From Roseiarcus sp963813195 (GTDB lineage Bacteria > Pseudomonadota > Alphaproteobacteria > Rhizobiales > Beijerinckiaceae): DNA of 64,000 nucleotides. Made by a program: the position numbers and the translations under genes. The notes beneath the pieces were generated by a model. That model was not told the DNA's origin, ran no database searches, and was given only the letters and a program-made list of their open reading frames with translations. The first letter of the stretch is position 1; every line of letters starts with the position of its first letter. The DNA lies in assembly GCA_963813195.1 (NCBI GenBank), contig CAWEYC010000015.1, forward strand, positions 1 through 64,000. Direction: 5' to 3'. Shown here in pieces: positions 23,773 through 34,952 of this stretch.

Positions 23773-26076
23773 TTGTCACAAACTATAAAATCCAGGCGCG
23801 CCTCAAGCGCCAAGCCGGCGCGCGCCCAATCCCAGCGCACGGCCGCCCCGACGGGGGTGCTTCCCTCGCGCGATGAACTGCTCGCCTTCATATCCGGCGA
23901 GGCGACGCCGAGCGGCGGGAAGGCGCCGCCGCGCGTCACCAAGCGCGAAATCGCGCGCGCCTTCGGCGTCAAGGGCGAAGACAAGAGCGCCCTGAAACTG
24001 CTCATCAAGGATCTCGAGGCGGACGGCGCGGTGACGCGCGGCCGCAAGACCCTCAGCCGGCAGGGCCGGCTCCCGGCGATGGTCGTCGCCGATATCGTCG
24101 AGCGCGATCGCGACGGGGAGCTCATCGCCCGTCCCGCGGATTGGGGCGAGACGGGCGAGCCGCCGCGCATTCTGGTGCGGCGCGCGAAAATCAAGCGGGA
24201 AGGCGCCTTCGCGCCCGGCCTCGGCGCCCGTGTGCTGCTGCGCGTCGAATTCGACCCCGAGGCCGCTGCAAAGGAGCCGGCCTATGGCGGTCGCGTCGTC
24301 AAGATCCTCGACAAGGCGCGGGCGCGCGCCCTCGGCGTCTACCGCGAACTCGAAAACGGCGCCGGTCGCGTGCTGCCGATCGAGAAACGCGGCGCCGCGC
24401 GCGAAATCTTCATTCCACAGGGGCTGAACGGCGACGCCGCCGAAGGCGATCTCGTGGCGCTCGAAATGCTGCGCGAGGGCGGCTTCGGCCTGCCCTCGGC
24501 GCGCGTCGTCGAACGCTTGGGATCAGTCGCCTCCGAGCGCGCGATCAGCCTCATCGCGCTCACCGCGCACAATATCCCGCATGTGTTTTCGCCCGCCGCG
24601 CTCGCCGCGGCCGAGGCGGCGCGGCCCGCGACCATGGCGCATCGCGAGGACTGGCGCGATCTGCCGCTGGTGACCATCGATCCGCCAGACGCCAAGGACC
24701 ACGACGACGCGGTCCACGCCGAGCCGGATGCGGACCCGGCCAATCCGGGCGGCTTCATTGTCACGGTCGCAATCGCCGACGTCGCCGATTACGTCCGCCC
24801 CGGGTCGCCTCTCGACAAGGAGGCGCAGGAGCGCGGCAATTCGGTCTATTTTCCCGACCGCGTCGTCCCGATGCTGCCTGAGCGCATTTCCAACGATCTA
24901 TGCTCGCTGCGTTCCGGCGAGGATCGCCCCGCCCTCGCGGTGCGCATGATCCTTGGCGCCGACGGACGCAAACGGCGCCACAGCTTCCATCGCGTGATGA
25001 TGCGCTCAGCCGCCAAGCTCGCCTACGAGCAGGCGCAGCGCGCGATCGACGGCCACCCCGACGAGACGACGGCGCCGCTGCTGGAGAGCGTGCTGAAGCC
25101 GCTCTACGCCGCCCATCACGTGGTCAAGATCGAGCGCTCGCAGCGCAATCCGCTCGACCTCGACCTGCCTGAACGCAAGCTCGTCCTCGACGCCGACGGC
25201 AAGCTCGTCGGCGTGCGTTGGCCGGAGCGGCTGGAGGCGCATAAATTGATCGAGGAGTTCATGATCCTCGCCAATGTCGCCGCGGCGGAGACGCTGGAGG
25301 CCGCGCATTCCCCGCTGATCTACCGCGCCCACGACGCGCCGAGCGCGGAGAAGGTCGGCGATCTCAGCGAGTTTCTCTCGACCCTCGGCGTCAAACTCGC
25401 CAAGGGCGAGCGCATGCGCCCGGCGCATTTCAACAACGTTCTCGCCCGCGTCAAAGGCGAGGCGGCCGAGGCGCTGGTCAACGAGGTGGTCCTGCGCGCG
25501 CAGGCGCAGGCCGAATACACGCACGAGAATTACGGCCATTTCGGCCTCAATCTGCGCCGCTACGCGCATTTCACGTCGCCGATCCGCCGCTACGCCGACT
25601 TGATCGTGCATCGCGCTCTGATCCGCGCGCTGAACTTCGGACCGGGCGGCCTCGAGGAGACCGCCGGGCGCGAACTCGCCGACGTCGCCGAGCGCATTTC
25701 CGGCGCCGAGCGGCGCGCGATGGCGGCCGAGCGCGAAACCATGGATCGGCTGATCGCCGCGCATATGGCCGCGCAGATCGGCGCGCGCTTCGCCGCGCGC
25801 ATCGCCGGCGTCACCCGCGTCGGCCTGTTCGTGCGGCTGAAGGACACCGGCGCCGACGGGTTCATTCCCGCCGCCAGTCTCGGCGCGGACTATTTCCGCT
25901 TCGAAGAGGCCAGCCGCGCGCTGGTGGGAACGCGGACCGGCGAGACGTTCCGGCTCGGCGACGCCGTCGAGGTCAAGCTCATCGAAGCTGCGCCATTCGC
26001 CGGGGCCCTGCGTTTTGAAATGCTCTCGAAAGGCGGCGCGCGCGCGGCGCGCGCCAAGAAGGATCGTCGACGATGA
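23773..26076 (+). CDS. rnr: Ribonuclease R
   Basis: A 767-aa 3'-to-5' exoribonuclease that degrades structured RNA. The RNB domain has TIDPPDAKDHDDAVHAE with the metal-binding Asp cluster, VADYVRPGSPLDKEA and NSVYFPDRVVPMLPERISND. An S1 RNA-binding domain lies near the C-terminus (ARIAGVTRVGLFVRL) and a basic tail follows. The only start giving a full N-terminus is TTG 23773; the first in-frame ATG comes about 100 codons later. It overlaps the DUF983 gene by ATGA and forms an operon with it and the NUDIX gene. Confidence 0.94.
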   Translation: MSQTIKSRRASSAKPARAQSQRTAAPTGVLPSRDELLAFISGEATPSGGKAPPRVTKREIARAFGVKGEDKSALKLLIKDLEADGAVTRGRKTLSRQGRLPAMVVADIVERDRDGELIARPADWGETGEPPRILVRRAKIKREGAFAPGLGARVLLRVEFDPEAAAKEPAYGGRVVKILDKARARALGVYRELENGAGRVLPIEKRGAAREIFIPQGLNGDAAEGDLVALEMLREGGFGLPSARVVERLGSVASERAISLIALTAHNIPHVFSPAALAAAEAARPATMAHREDWRDLPLVTIDPPDAKDHDDAVHAEPDADPANPGGFIVTVAIADVADYVRPGSPLDKEAQERGNSVYFPDRVVPMLPERISNDLCSLRSGEDRPALAVRMILGADGRKRRHSFHRVMMRSAAKLAYEQAQRAIDGHPDETTAPLLESVLKPLYAAHHVVKIERSQRNPLDLDLPERKLVLDADGKLVGVRWPERLEAHKLIEEFMILANVAAAETLEAAHSPLIYRAHDAPSAEKVGDLSEFLSTLGVKLAKGERMRPAHFNNVLARVKGEAAEALVNEVVLRAQAQAEYTHENYGHFGLNLRRYAHFTSPIRRYADLIVHRALIRALNFGPGGLEETAGRELADVAERISGAERRAMAAERETMDRLIAAHMAAQIGARFAARIAGVTRVGLFVRLKDTGADGFIPAASLGADYFRFEEASRALVGTRTGETFRLGDAVEVKLIEAAPFAGALRFEMLSKGGARAARAKKDRRR

Positions 26077-26501
26077 CTGCAGCAATTCCAGCGATGGCGG
26101 CGCACGCCACGAACAGGGCCGATCAGCGCGATATGGCCGTGGCGGTGCGGCGCGGACTGACCGGACATTGTCCGCGATGTGGCGAAGGACGGATGTTCCG
26201 CGCCTATCTCAAGGTCGTCGACGCCTGCCCCGTTTGCCACGAGGATCTGTCGCCGCAGCGCGCCGACGATGCGCCGCCGTACATCACGATGCTGGTCGTC
26301 GGCCATTTCATCGTCGCCGGTATCGTCGCCGCCGAGGAATTGTGGCCCAATTCTCCTCTGCTTCTCGGCGCGATCGTCTGGTCGCTGCTCGCCATCGCGG
26401 CGAGCCTCATCATGCTGCCGCGCGTCAAGGGCGCGCTGGTCGGCTATCAATGGGCTATGCGGATGCACGGCTTCGGCGGCCCCGAGAAGGATGTCCCGTG
26501 A
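26073..26501 (+). CDS. DUF983 membrane protein
   Basis: A 142-aa protein of the DUF983 family, function unknown. A zinc-ribbon-like N-terminal part has HCPRCGEGRMF and CPVCHEDLSP, followed by two membrane helices (MLVVGHFIVAGIVAAEE and LLLGAIVWSLLAIAASLIML) and the closing YQWAMRMHGFGG. ATG 26073 overlaps the rnr stop, and its own stop overlaps the GTG of the NUDIX gene, so the three are translationally coupled. The rnr-DUF983-NUDIX order is conserved in many Hyphomicrobiales. Confidence 0.9.
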   Translation: MTAAIPAMAAHATNRADQRDMAVAVRRGLTGHCPRCGEGRMFRAYLKVVDACPVCHEDLSPQRADDAPPYITMLVVGHFIVAGIVAAEELWPNSPLLLGAIVWSLLAIAASLIMLPRVKGALVGYQWAMRMHGFGGPEKDVP

Positions 26502-27220
26502 GCGCGAGCGCGACGGACGCTCCCGCGGCCAAGCCCGCGGCTCTGCGGCCGCGCGACGCGGCGACGCTGATCCTGGTCGATCGTGCCGGCGGCAAGACGC
26601 ACGTGCTCATGGGCCGCCGTCACACCGGGCACAAGTTCATGCCGGGCAAGTTCGTCTTCCCCGGCGGCGCCGTCGAGCCGGCTGACCGCCGCATGAGTGT
26701 CGCCGGCCCGCTCAATTCGCTCGTCGAGGCCAAGCTGCTCGCCAACACCCGCCATTCCTCGCCCGACTTCGCCCGCGCCGTCGCGCTCGCGGCGCTGCGC
26801 GAGACCTTCGAAGAGACGGGGTTGGCGGTCGGCGCCGCCGATTGCGGCGCGCCGGAGAAGCCGCCGGAGGGCGCCTGGACGCGCTTCGCCGCGACCGGCG
26901 TCTATCCCGCGCTCGACGGGCTCGATCTTCTCGCCCGCGCGATCACGCCGCCCGGCCGTCCCAAGCGCTTCGACGCGCGTTTCTTCGTCGCCGATGCATC
27001 GCTCATCGCGCATCGCACCCCCGACATGATTCATCCCGAAGCTGAACTCGTCGAACTCGTCTGGACGCCGCTCGACAAGGCGCTCGAGCTCGACATCCCC
27101 GAGATCACGCGCGCCGTGCTCGGCGATCTCGCGATCGCCGCGAGTTCGGGCATGGATCGCTTTCGCAAGCGGCCCTTCTATCGCCAATCGCGCGGCAAAG
27201 CCTGGCGCAGCGAATTCTGA
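26498..27220 (+). CDS. NUDIX hydrolase
   Basis: A 240-aa hydrolase of nucleoside-diphosphate-linked compounds. The NUDIX box is split by an insertion, as in the long NUDT19-like group: FVFPGGAVEPADRR, then about 40 residues, then ALRETFEETGLAVG. The start GTG 26498 overlaps the DUF983 stop (GTGA). The first residues are Ala/Pro-rich. Long NUDIX proteins of this kind often act on CoA or related compounds; the substrate here is inference. Last gene of the rnr operon, convergent with a gene of unknown function. Confidence 0.88.
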   Translation: MSASATDAPAAKPAALRPRDAATLILVDRAGGKTHVLMGRRHTGHKFMPGKFVFPGGAVEPADRRMSVAGPLNSLVEAKLLANTRHSSPDFARAVALAALRETFEETGLAVGAADCGAPEKPPEGAWTRFAATGVYPALDGLDLLARAITPPGRPKRFDARFFVADASLIAHRTPDMIHPEAELVELVWTPLDKALELDIPEITRAVLGDLAIAASSGMDRFRKRPFYRQSRGKAWRSEF

Positions 27221-27223
27221 AGC

Positions 27224-27625
27224 TCAAGCCGCCGCTTGGCCGGCCGGCGCAAGGCGTTCCGCCAGTTCGTCCAGCGCGAGGCGATAGCCTCTCGCCAGAC
27301 GGGCGCAACGCTGAAAACGCGCGCCGACGATTTCCTGCAACTCCGCCATGATCCGGGCGTCCGCATCCGCGGCGCAATGAAAGCCGAGGCCGAGCTCTTC
27401 GAGCGCGGCGACGAGTTCGGCTCGCAGTTCTTCGAACGTAGCCATGTCGCCGGCGATCAGGGCGCGCCAAGCCCGGCAATGCTGCCGAGTCAGCCATCCG
27501 ACCAGCGTCGCTTCGTTGAAACTGGCGCTGTAGGCTTCACGCAAGCAGTCGAAAATCACTGGCTCCGACCATTCGAGCATACCGCAAAGGCCGTCCGCAG
27601 CGCCAAAGTGTTGCAATGCTTCCAT
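27224..27625 (-). CDS. Uncharacterised helical protein, paralogue 1
   Basis: Not recognised. This 133-aa, probably all-helical soluble protein shares an extended pattern with the gene at 27797-28186: LEWSEPVIFDCLREAY, QHCRAWRALIAGD, LRAELVAALEELGL, ARFQRCARLARGYRLALDEL and ending LAPAGQAA. The central C-R-x-W-R-A-L-I-A-G-D block and the GARFQR block are the best conserved and could form a ligand or partner surface. No signal peptide or membrane segment is present. It is probably in one transcription unit with its paralogue 170 nt upstream. Confidence 0.75.
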   Translation of the reverse strand: MEALQHFGAADGLCGMLEWSEPVIFDCLREAYSASFNEATLVGWLTRQHCRAWRALIAGDMATFEELRAELVAALEELGLGFHCAADADARIMAELQEIVGARFQRCARLARGYRLALDELAERLAPAGQAAA

Positions 27626-27796
27626 CCTTGAAACAAAGTGAACGACGCTTGACCCTCAAAACGAGGGAACGCGGCGCAAATGGAGCGCCAAAGCGACACT
27701 AATTTCTGTTCACTCGGCACGCAACAGCACACGAAAAATTAATCCTTTTGCGCGTCAACACAGTTGACTCCAGCGGGTTCGGACGTTTCGGCCCCA

Positions 27797-28186
27797 CTAT
27801 GCCGCCCAGCCGGCCGGCGTCAGACGCCCTGCCAGTTCGATCAAAGCGAGGTGATAGCCCCTCGCGATCCGTTCGGAGCGCTGAAAGCGCGCGATGACGA
27901 TATCGAGCAGTTCGCTCATGGTCTGCGCGTCCGCCTCCGCCAGGCTGTCGAGGTCGAGACCATGGCGCTCGAGAGCGACCACAAGCTCACCGCGCAAACG
28001 CTCGAATTTGTCCAGGTCCCCGGCGATCAGGGCGCGCCAGACGCGGCAGTGCAAGCGCGCCAGAGCCCACGCGCCGCCCTCATCCGCCAGACGTTTGCGA
28101 TAGGCAACGCGCAGGCGATCGAAGATCACCGGCTCCGACCATTCCAGCAGCCCCAGGAGACCGTCCCTGGCGTCGAAGTTCCCCAA
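27797..28186 (-). CDS. Uncharacterised helical protein, paralogue 2
   Basis: A 129-aa paralogue of the preceding entry, with LEWSEPVIFDRLRVAY, LHCRVWRALIAGDLDKFERL, LRGELVVALERHGLDL and IARFQRSERIARGYHLALIE. By eye roughly half the residues agree, so the duplication is old. The pattern of charged helices suggests a small cytoplasmic sensor or adaptor domain, but this is speculation. An inverted repeat GTCAA-N5-TTGAC (27757-27771) lies between the two genes, which would place it in the promoter of paralogue 1. nusB is 110 nt upstream on the same strand. Confidence 0.75.
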   Translation of the reverse strand: MGNFDARDGLLGLLEWSEPVIFDRLRVAYRKRLADEGGAWALARLHCRVWRALIAGDLDKFERLRGELVVALERHGLDLDSLAEADAQTMSELLDIVIARFQRSERIARGYHLALIELAGRLTPAGWAA

Positions 28187-28298
28187 GTCCTGATCCTTGC
28201 AAGAGGCTGGACGACGCGCGACGAATCACTCCTGGCGGATGAGGATAAATCTCAACGATTCCCGACGCAACGCCTGCTCGCGCGAAGTTGTCCGGCGG

Positions 28299-28763
28299 TC
28301 AAGCGCGGGCTTGGAACTCGCCAGGACGCGTCTCGCGCGCCAAAGCGTCGAGCACGGCGTTGATCATGCCGCTCTCCTCGGGCCCGAAGAACGCCCCGGC
28401 GATATCGACATATTCCGTGATGACGACCCGCGCGGGCACGTCGGGCCGGCCTCTGAGTTCGTAAAAAGCGGCGCGCAGGATCGCGCGCATCAGCGCCTCG
28501 ACCCGTTTCAGCGGCCATCCCCTGGCGAGCGCGTCGTCGAGGCCGCGATCGATCGCGTGTTGGTTGTTCAACACGCCGGAGACGATGTCGCGAAAGAACT
28601 CCAACTCGGCGGGATTGTATTGGTCGCCCTCGACCTCGCGGCCGATCCAATGCGCCTCGAACTCGGCGAGGATGTCGGCGAGCCCCTTGTCGGCGACTTC
28701 CATCTCGTAGAGCGCCTGCGCGGCGGCGAGCCGGGCGGCGGCGCGGCGATCGGCCTTGCTCAT
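28299..28763 (-). CDS. nusB: Transcription antitermination protein NusB
   Basis: A 154-aa all-helical RNA-binding protein that works with NusE/S10 on rRNA antitermination. Family stretches are RRAAARLAAAQALYEMEV, LEFFRDIVSGVLNNQHAID, RVEALMRAILRAAFYELR, PARVVITEYVDIAGAFF and MINAVLDALARE. ATG 28763 overlaps the ribH stop (ATGA), the usual ribH-nusB arrangement in alphaproteobacteria. The next genes downstream are the two unknown paralogues. Confidence 0.95.
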   Translation of the reverse strand: MSKADRRAAARLAAAQALYEMEVADKGLADILAEFEAHWIGREVEGDQYNPAELEFFRDIVSGVLNNQHAIDRGLDDALARGWPLKRVEALMRAILRAAFYELRGRPDVPARVVITEYVDIAGAFFGPEESGMINAVLDALARETRPGEFQARA

Positions 28764-29245
28764 CGCGCGCCGCCGCGCTTGAGGACGGCGAGGCTGAGCG
28801 CCGCGCGCGCCGCGTCGCCGCCTTTGTCGCCGCGCTTGGGATCGGCGCGTTCCTCGGCCTGGGCAAAATTCTCGACTGTGAGAATGCCGTTGCCGAGCGC
28901 GAACTTGCGCGCGACCGACAGATCCATCAGCGCGCGAGCGGATTCGCCGGCGACGATCTCGAAGTGAAATGTCTCGCCGCGAATTACGCAGCCGAGCGCG
29001 ACCGCGGCGTCGTAGGGGCGCCCGGCGGCGCTCGCCGCGTCGAGCGCGATCGCGACCGCCGCCGGGATCTCCAGGGCGCCGGGCACGCCGACGACCTCGA
29101 ACGAGGCTTCGGCGCTCTCGATCGCGGCGCGGGCGCCGGCGAACAGCATGGCGCCGATCGCTTCGTAATAACGCGCTTCGACGATGAGAATGCGCCCGCC
29201 CGCCAAGTGGGGCGCGGCGGCGTGGGCGCGCAGCGGTTCGGCCAT
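28760..29245 (-). CDS. ribH: 6,7-dimethyl-8-ribityllumazine synthase
   Basis: A 161-aa enzyme of riboflavin synthesis that condenses a ribityl-aminouracil with 3,4-dihydroxybutanone 4-phosphate. Visible motifs are ILIVEARYYEAIGAMLFAGA, EVVGVPGALEIPAAV, AVALGCVIRGETFHFEIV and GNGILTVENFAQAEERAD. It forms a capsid-like cytoplasmic oligomer in relatives. It is co-translated with nusB; no other rib gene is present in the window, and no FMN riboswitch is evident upstream. Confidence 0.95.
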   Translation of the reverse strand: MAEPLRAHAAAPHLAGGRILIVEARYYEAIGAMLFAGARAAIESAEASFEVVGVPGALEIPAAVAIALDAASAAGRPYDAAVALGCVIRGETFHFEIVAGESARALMDLSVARKFALGNGILTVENFAQAEERADPKRGDKGGDAARAALSLAVLKRGGAR

Positions 29246-29323
29246 TTTTTCCTGCTCTTGAAAGGGGCGGCCCTTGCCATAGAGGGGACGAGGCGGCGAC
29301 GCAAGGCAAGGCGCGCGCGGAGA

Positions 29324-29977
29324 TCAGCCGGCGAGCAGGCGCGCCGCCGAACCAACGGCGAAATAGGCCATCAGCGCGCCTGTCGCGAGGTCGACGCCGA
29401 AGGCCCACCACCGGCCGGCGCCGGGCCCGGAGCGTCCTCGCAGCAGCACGACAGAGAGCGACCATAGGACGCCCCAGGTCAGAGCGCCGGCGATCACCGC
29501 CGCCGCCATGATCAACAGCGCCGATGTCGCGTAGCTCGCCATCTCCGGCCGTCCCATCGCGGCGAGCCAGAAGGCGACGTTCCACGGACTCGTCAGGGCC
29601 ATCGCGGCGCCCAGAACGAAACTCGCGCGGCTGGAATCGAACCGCGACGGCTCAACGGCGGGCGCCTTCTCGAGGCGCAGGGCGCGCCAGGCGCCGCGCA
29701 GGAAGAGGAGGCTCAGCGCGATCAGCAGCGCGACGCTGACCAAGCCCATGACCTCCCGCGCCAGAGGCGCTGCGAACAGCGCGCCGACCCCGAGCGACAC
29801 CAACACGGCCCAGAGCGCGTCCGCGCTGCACGCGCCGAGCAGCAGCGAGAAGCCGGCCCAGAAGCCGCCCGCGACGCAGCGCCGCGCGATCTCCGCATTG
29901 ATCGGCCCCGGCGGCCAGGCGACGGACCAGCCGAGCAGGAAGCCGGTGAAGAGAAGAGGCGAGAGGGATGATGGCAT
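29324..29977 (-). CDS. LysE/RhtB-family transporter
   Basis: A 217-aa membrane protein with about six helices, like amino-acid exporters of the LysE superfamily. The N-terminal GWSVAWPPGPINAEIARRCV carries the family PGP motif, and ALTSPWNVAFWLAAMG is the matching second-half signature. ATG 29977 is the first plausible start. The substrate could be a basic or neutral amino acid or another small solute. It lies between ribH and coaD on the same strand, 41 nt past the coaD stop. Confidence 0.87.
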   Translation of the reverse strand: MPSSLSPLLFTGFLLGWSVAWPPGPINAEIARRCVAGGFWAGFSLLLGACSADALWAVLVSLGVGALFAAPLAREVMGLVSVALLIALSLLFLRGAWRALRLEKAPAVEPSRFDSSRASFVLGAAMALTSPWNVAFWLAAMGRPEMASYATSALLIMAAAVIAGALTWGVLWSLSVVLLRGRSGPGAGRWWAFGVDLATGALMAYFAVGSAARLLAG

Positions 29978-30018
29978 CAAAGACCGACGTGAGCGCCGCG
30001 GCGCCGGGGAAAGCGGCC

Positions 30019-30522
30019 TCAGGCCGGCTTGGCGAATTTCGCGTTCAGCGCGGCGACGACGTTCGGCGGCGCGAAGGCCGAGACGTCGCCGCCCATCGCG
30101 GCGATCTGGCGCACCAGGGTCGCGGCGATCGGGCGCACCGGCGAGGACGCCGGCAGGAACACGGTGCGGATTTCCGGCGCCATCGCGCCGTTCATGCCCG
30201 CCATTTGCATTTCGAAATCGAAATCGGTGGAATCGCGTAGGCCCCGCACGATGATCGATGCGCCTGCAGCGCGCGCCGCCTCGGTCGCCAGGCCGGAAAA
30301 CGCGATCACGTCCAGCACGCCGCCTGTCCGCGCCAGAATCGGCGCCGCGGCGGCGCGGATCATCTCCAGCCGCTCCTCGGTCGAGAACAGGCCGACCTTG
30401 TTGGGATTGGAGCCGACGCCGACCGTGAGCTTGTCGCACAGCGCCGCGGCGCTGGCGATCACATCGAGATGACCGTTGGTGATCGGGTCGAACGACCCGG
30501 AATAGAATGCGATGCGCGCCAT
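30019..30522 (-). CDS. coaD: Pantetheine-phosphate adenylyltransferase
   Basis: A 167-aa enzyme that transfers AMP to 4'-phosphopantetheine, the penultimate step of CoA synthesis. The nucleotidyltransferase motif is AFYSGSFDPITNGHLDVI (T-N-G-H), with IVRGLRDSTDFDFEMQMAGM and a weak variant of the C-terminal ISS motif (LPASSPVRPIAATLVRQIA). ATG 30522 is used; GTG 30525 directly before it is also possible. It lies near gyrA, as in many Hyphomicrobiales, though an OsmC gene separates them here. Confidence 0.95.
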   Translation of the reverse strand: MARIAFYSGSFDPITNGHLDVIASAAALCDKLTVGVGSNPNKVGLFSTEERLEMIRAAAAPILARTGGVLDVIAFSGLATEAARAAGASIIVRGLRDSTDFDFEMQMAGMNGAMAPEIRTVFLPASSPVRPIAATLVRQIAAMGGDVSAFAPPNVVAALNAKFAKPA

Positions 30523-30618
30523 CACTGAGGGTTAGCTCGCGGCGCGGCGCGCGGCAAGGGCCGGCTTGCGCGACCGAGGCCTCTCGTGCGACCACCGGCG
30601 GTCACCGGAGGACCGGCC

Positions 30619-31134
30619 ATGAACGCGGATGAGTTGCGGGCGCTGCAGGCGCCTTTGAAGGACCAGTACCGGGCCGAACCCGGGATCGCGAAAGTCACCC
30701 TGCGCGCCCACGGCTCGCTCGACGCGGCCTCGATCGCCTGCAAGGTGGAGACCGGGCGCGCCATCGCGGCGGCGGGCCTGCATCCCGCGACCGGCGGCAG
30801 CGGCCTCGAGCTGTGCTCGGGCGACATGCTGCTCGAGGCGCTGGTCGCCTGCGCCGGCGTGACACTCAAGGCGGTGGCGACCGCGATCGGCGTCACGCTA
30901 CGTTCGGGGCGCGTCAGCGCCGAGGGCGACATCGACTTTCGCGGCACGCTCGGCGTCGCCAAGGAAGCGCCCGTCGGCTTTTCCGACATCCGTCTCCGTT
31001 TCGCCCTCGATACCGACGCGAGCGAGGCCGAACTGGAGACGCTGCTCAAGCTCACCGAACGCTATTGCGTCGTGCTGCAGACCCTCAGGCGCGCGCCGGC
31101 GATCGAAGCGACGCTGACACGCGAAGCGGTCTAA
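30619..31134 (+). CDS. OsmC/Ohr-family protein
   Basis: A 171-aa protein of the OsmC superfamily of thiol-dependent hydroperoxide-reducing proteins. The first conserved Cys is in LLEALVACAGVTLKAVATA, after GGSGLELCSGDM, and the second in LTERYCVVLQTL. ATG 30619 has a strong GGAGGA site 10 nt upstream; an in-frame start at 30586 lacks support. The arrangement fits the longer YhfA-like OsmC branch. It is divergent from coaD and convergent with gyrA. Confidence 0.88.
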   Translation: MNADELRALQAPLKDQYRAEPGIAKVTLRAHGSLDAASIACKVETGRAIAAAGLHPATGGSGLELCSGDMLLEALVACAGVTLKAVATAIGVTLRSGRVSAEGDIDFRGTLGVAKEAPVGFSDIRLRFALDTDASEAELETLLKLTERYCVVLQTLRRAPAIEATLTREAV

Positions 31135-31179
31135 AGGAGCGCATCCCCTTCCGCCCTCGCGGGAGAAGAGGCGTACCTC

Positions 31180-33912
<2,733 letters not shown>

Positions 33913-34159
33913 TTCGGGGGCTTCCGTTGAGCAAAATGCTGTTGAACCCCTTCTTAGCTGATTCCGCGGCGCGGCGCCACACCGCGCCCGTCCGCGCACA
34001 TTAGCTATATCAACGACTTAGCGTGTCGGACGGAGGATTTCGCAGCGATCTCGCCACCGCAGGCGCAGCGGCCGCGTTTCGCGCGCTTGCCCAAGGCCGC
34101 CGCCTCTTCTTGACGGCCACGCGCTTTTGCGCCTTTTGCCACGGTCGGAGGGAGCGGCG

Positions 34160-34801
34160 ATGGCGTCCGAGTTTCTGAAGACGGCGCTCGTGACGCTGCT
34201 GGTGACGCTCGATCCGCCCGGACTGGGTCCGATTTTCGTCGGCCTGACGCTCGGCATGACGAAGGCGGCGAAACGCGAGGTCGCGCTACGCGCCTGCCTC
34301 ATCGCCTTCGCCATCCTCGCGCTTTTCGCCTTCGGGGGCAGAGCGGTGATGGAGGCGCTCGGCATCTCGACTCCGGCCTTCCGGGTCGCTGGCGGCGTGT
34401 TGCTGTTCTACATCGCCTTCGACATGGTCTTTGCGCTGAGAAAGGCCGAGCGCAAACAAGAGGTGGCGAGCGACGCGGTGTCGATCGATCACATTCGCAA
34501 CGTCGCGGCGTTTCCGCTGGCCATCCCCCTGATGGCCGGGCCCGGCTCGATCACCGCGACCATGCTGCTGGCCGAGCGCGCCGGCGGCGACTGGCTCCAA
34601 CTCGGCGGCCTGATGTCGACGGTCGCGCTGGTCATGGCGGCGACCTTCGCCGTCTTTCTTGCCGCGGACCGCGTCTCGCAATTGTTGGGACCGACCGGCA
34701 ACGTCGTCCTGACGCGCATGCTCGGCGTCGTGCTCGCCGCGCTGGCCGTGCAATTCGTCATCGACGGCGTGCTCGACGTCATACGCGCCCATGGCGGCTG
34801 A
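34160..34801 (+). CDS. MarC-family integral membrane protein
   Basis: A 213-aa protein with six predicted helices of the MarC (UPF0056) family. Family features are LVTLDPPGLGPIFVGLTLGM near the N-terminus, FRVAGGVLLFYIAFDMVFAL, and AAFPLAIPLMAGPGSITATM in the second half. ATG 34160 follows GGAGGGAG. The family was once linked to multiple antibiotic resistance, but its real function is unknown. It stands alone after gyrA (divergent). Confidence 0.92.
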   Translation: MASEFLKTALVTLLVTLDPPGLGPIFVGLTLGMTKAAKREVALRACLIAFAILALFAFGGRAVMEALGISTPAFRVAGGVLLFYIAFDMVFALRKAERKQEVASDAVSIDHIRNVAAFPLAIPLMAGPGSITATMLLAERAGGDWLQLGGLMSTVALVMAATFAVFLAADRVSQLLGPTGNVVLTRMLGVVLAALAVQFVIDGVLDVIRAHGG

Positions 34802-34952
34802 ACCGGCGGACGCCTCGCGGGCGCGAGCAGCGCCGCCTGACAGCGCTGACGGTCGCCCGGATGCGCGCCGTGCGATATTGTCATTCTTGTTCATCGCAAG
34901 CCGGCGCCCGCCGACCGGCGTCAAGCGACAAGTTCGGGAGGGCCGACGAGAT

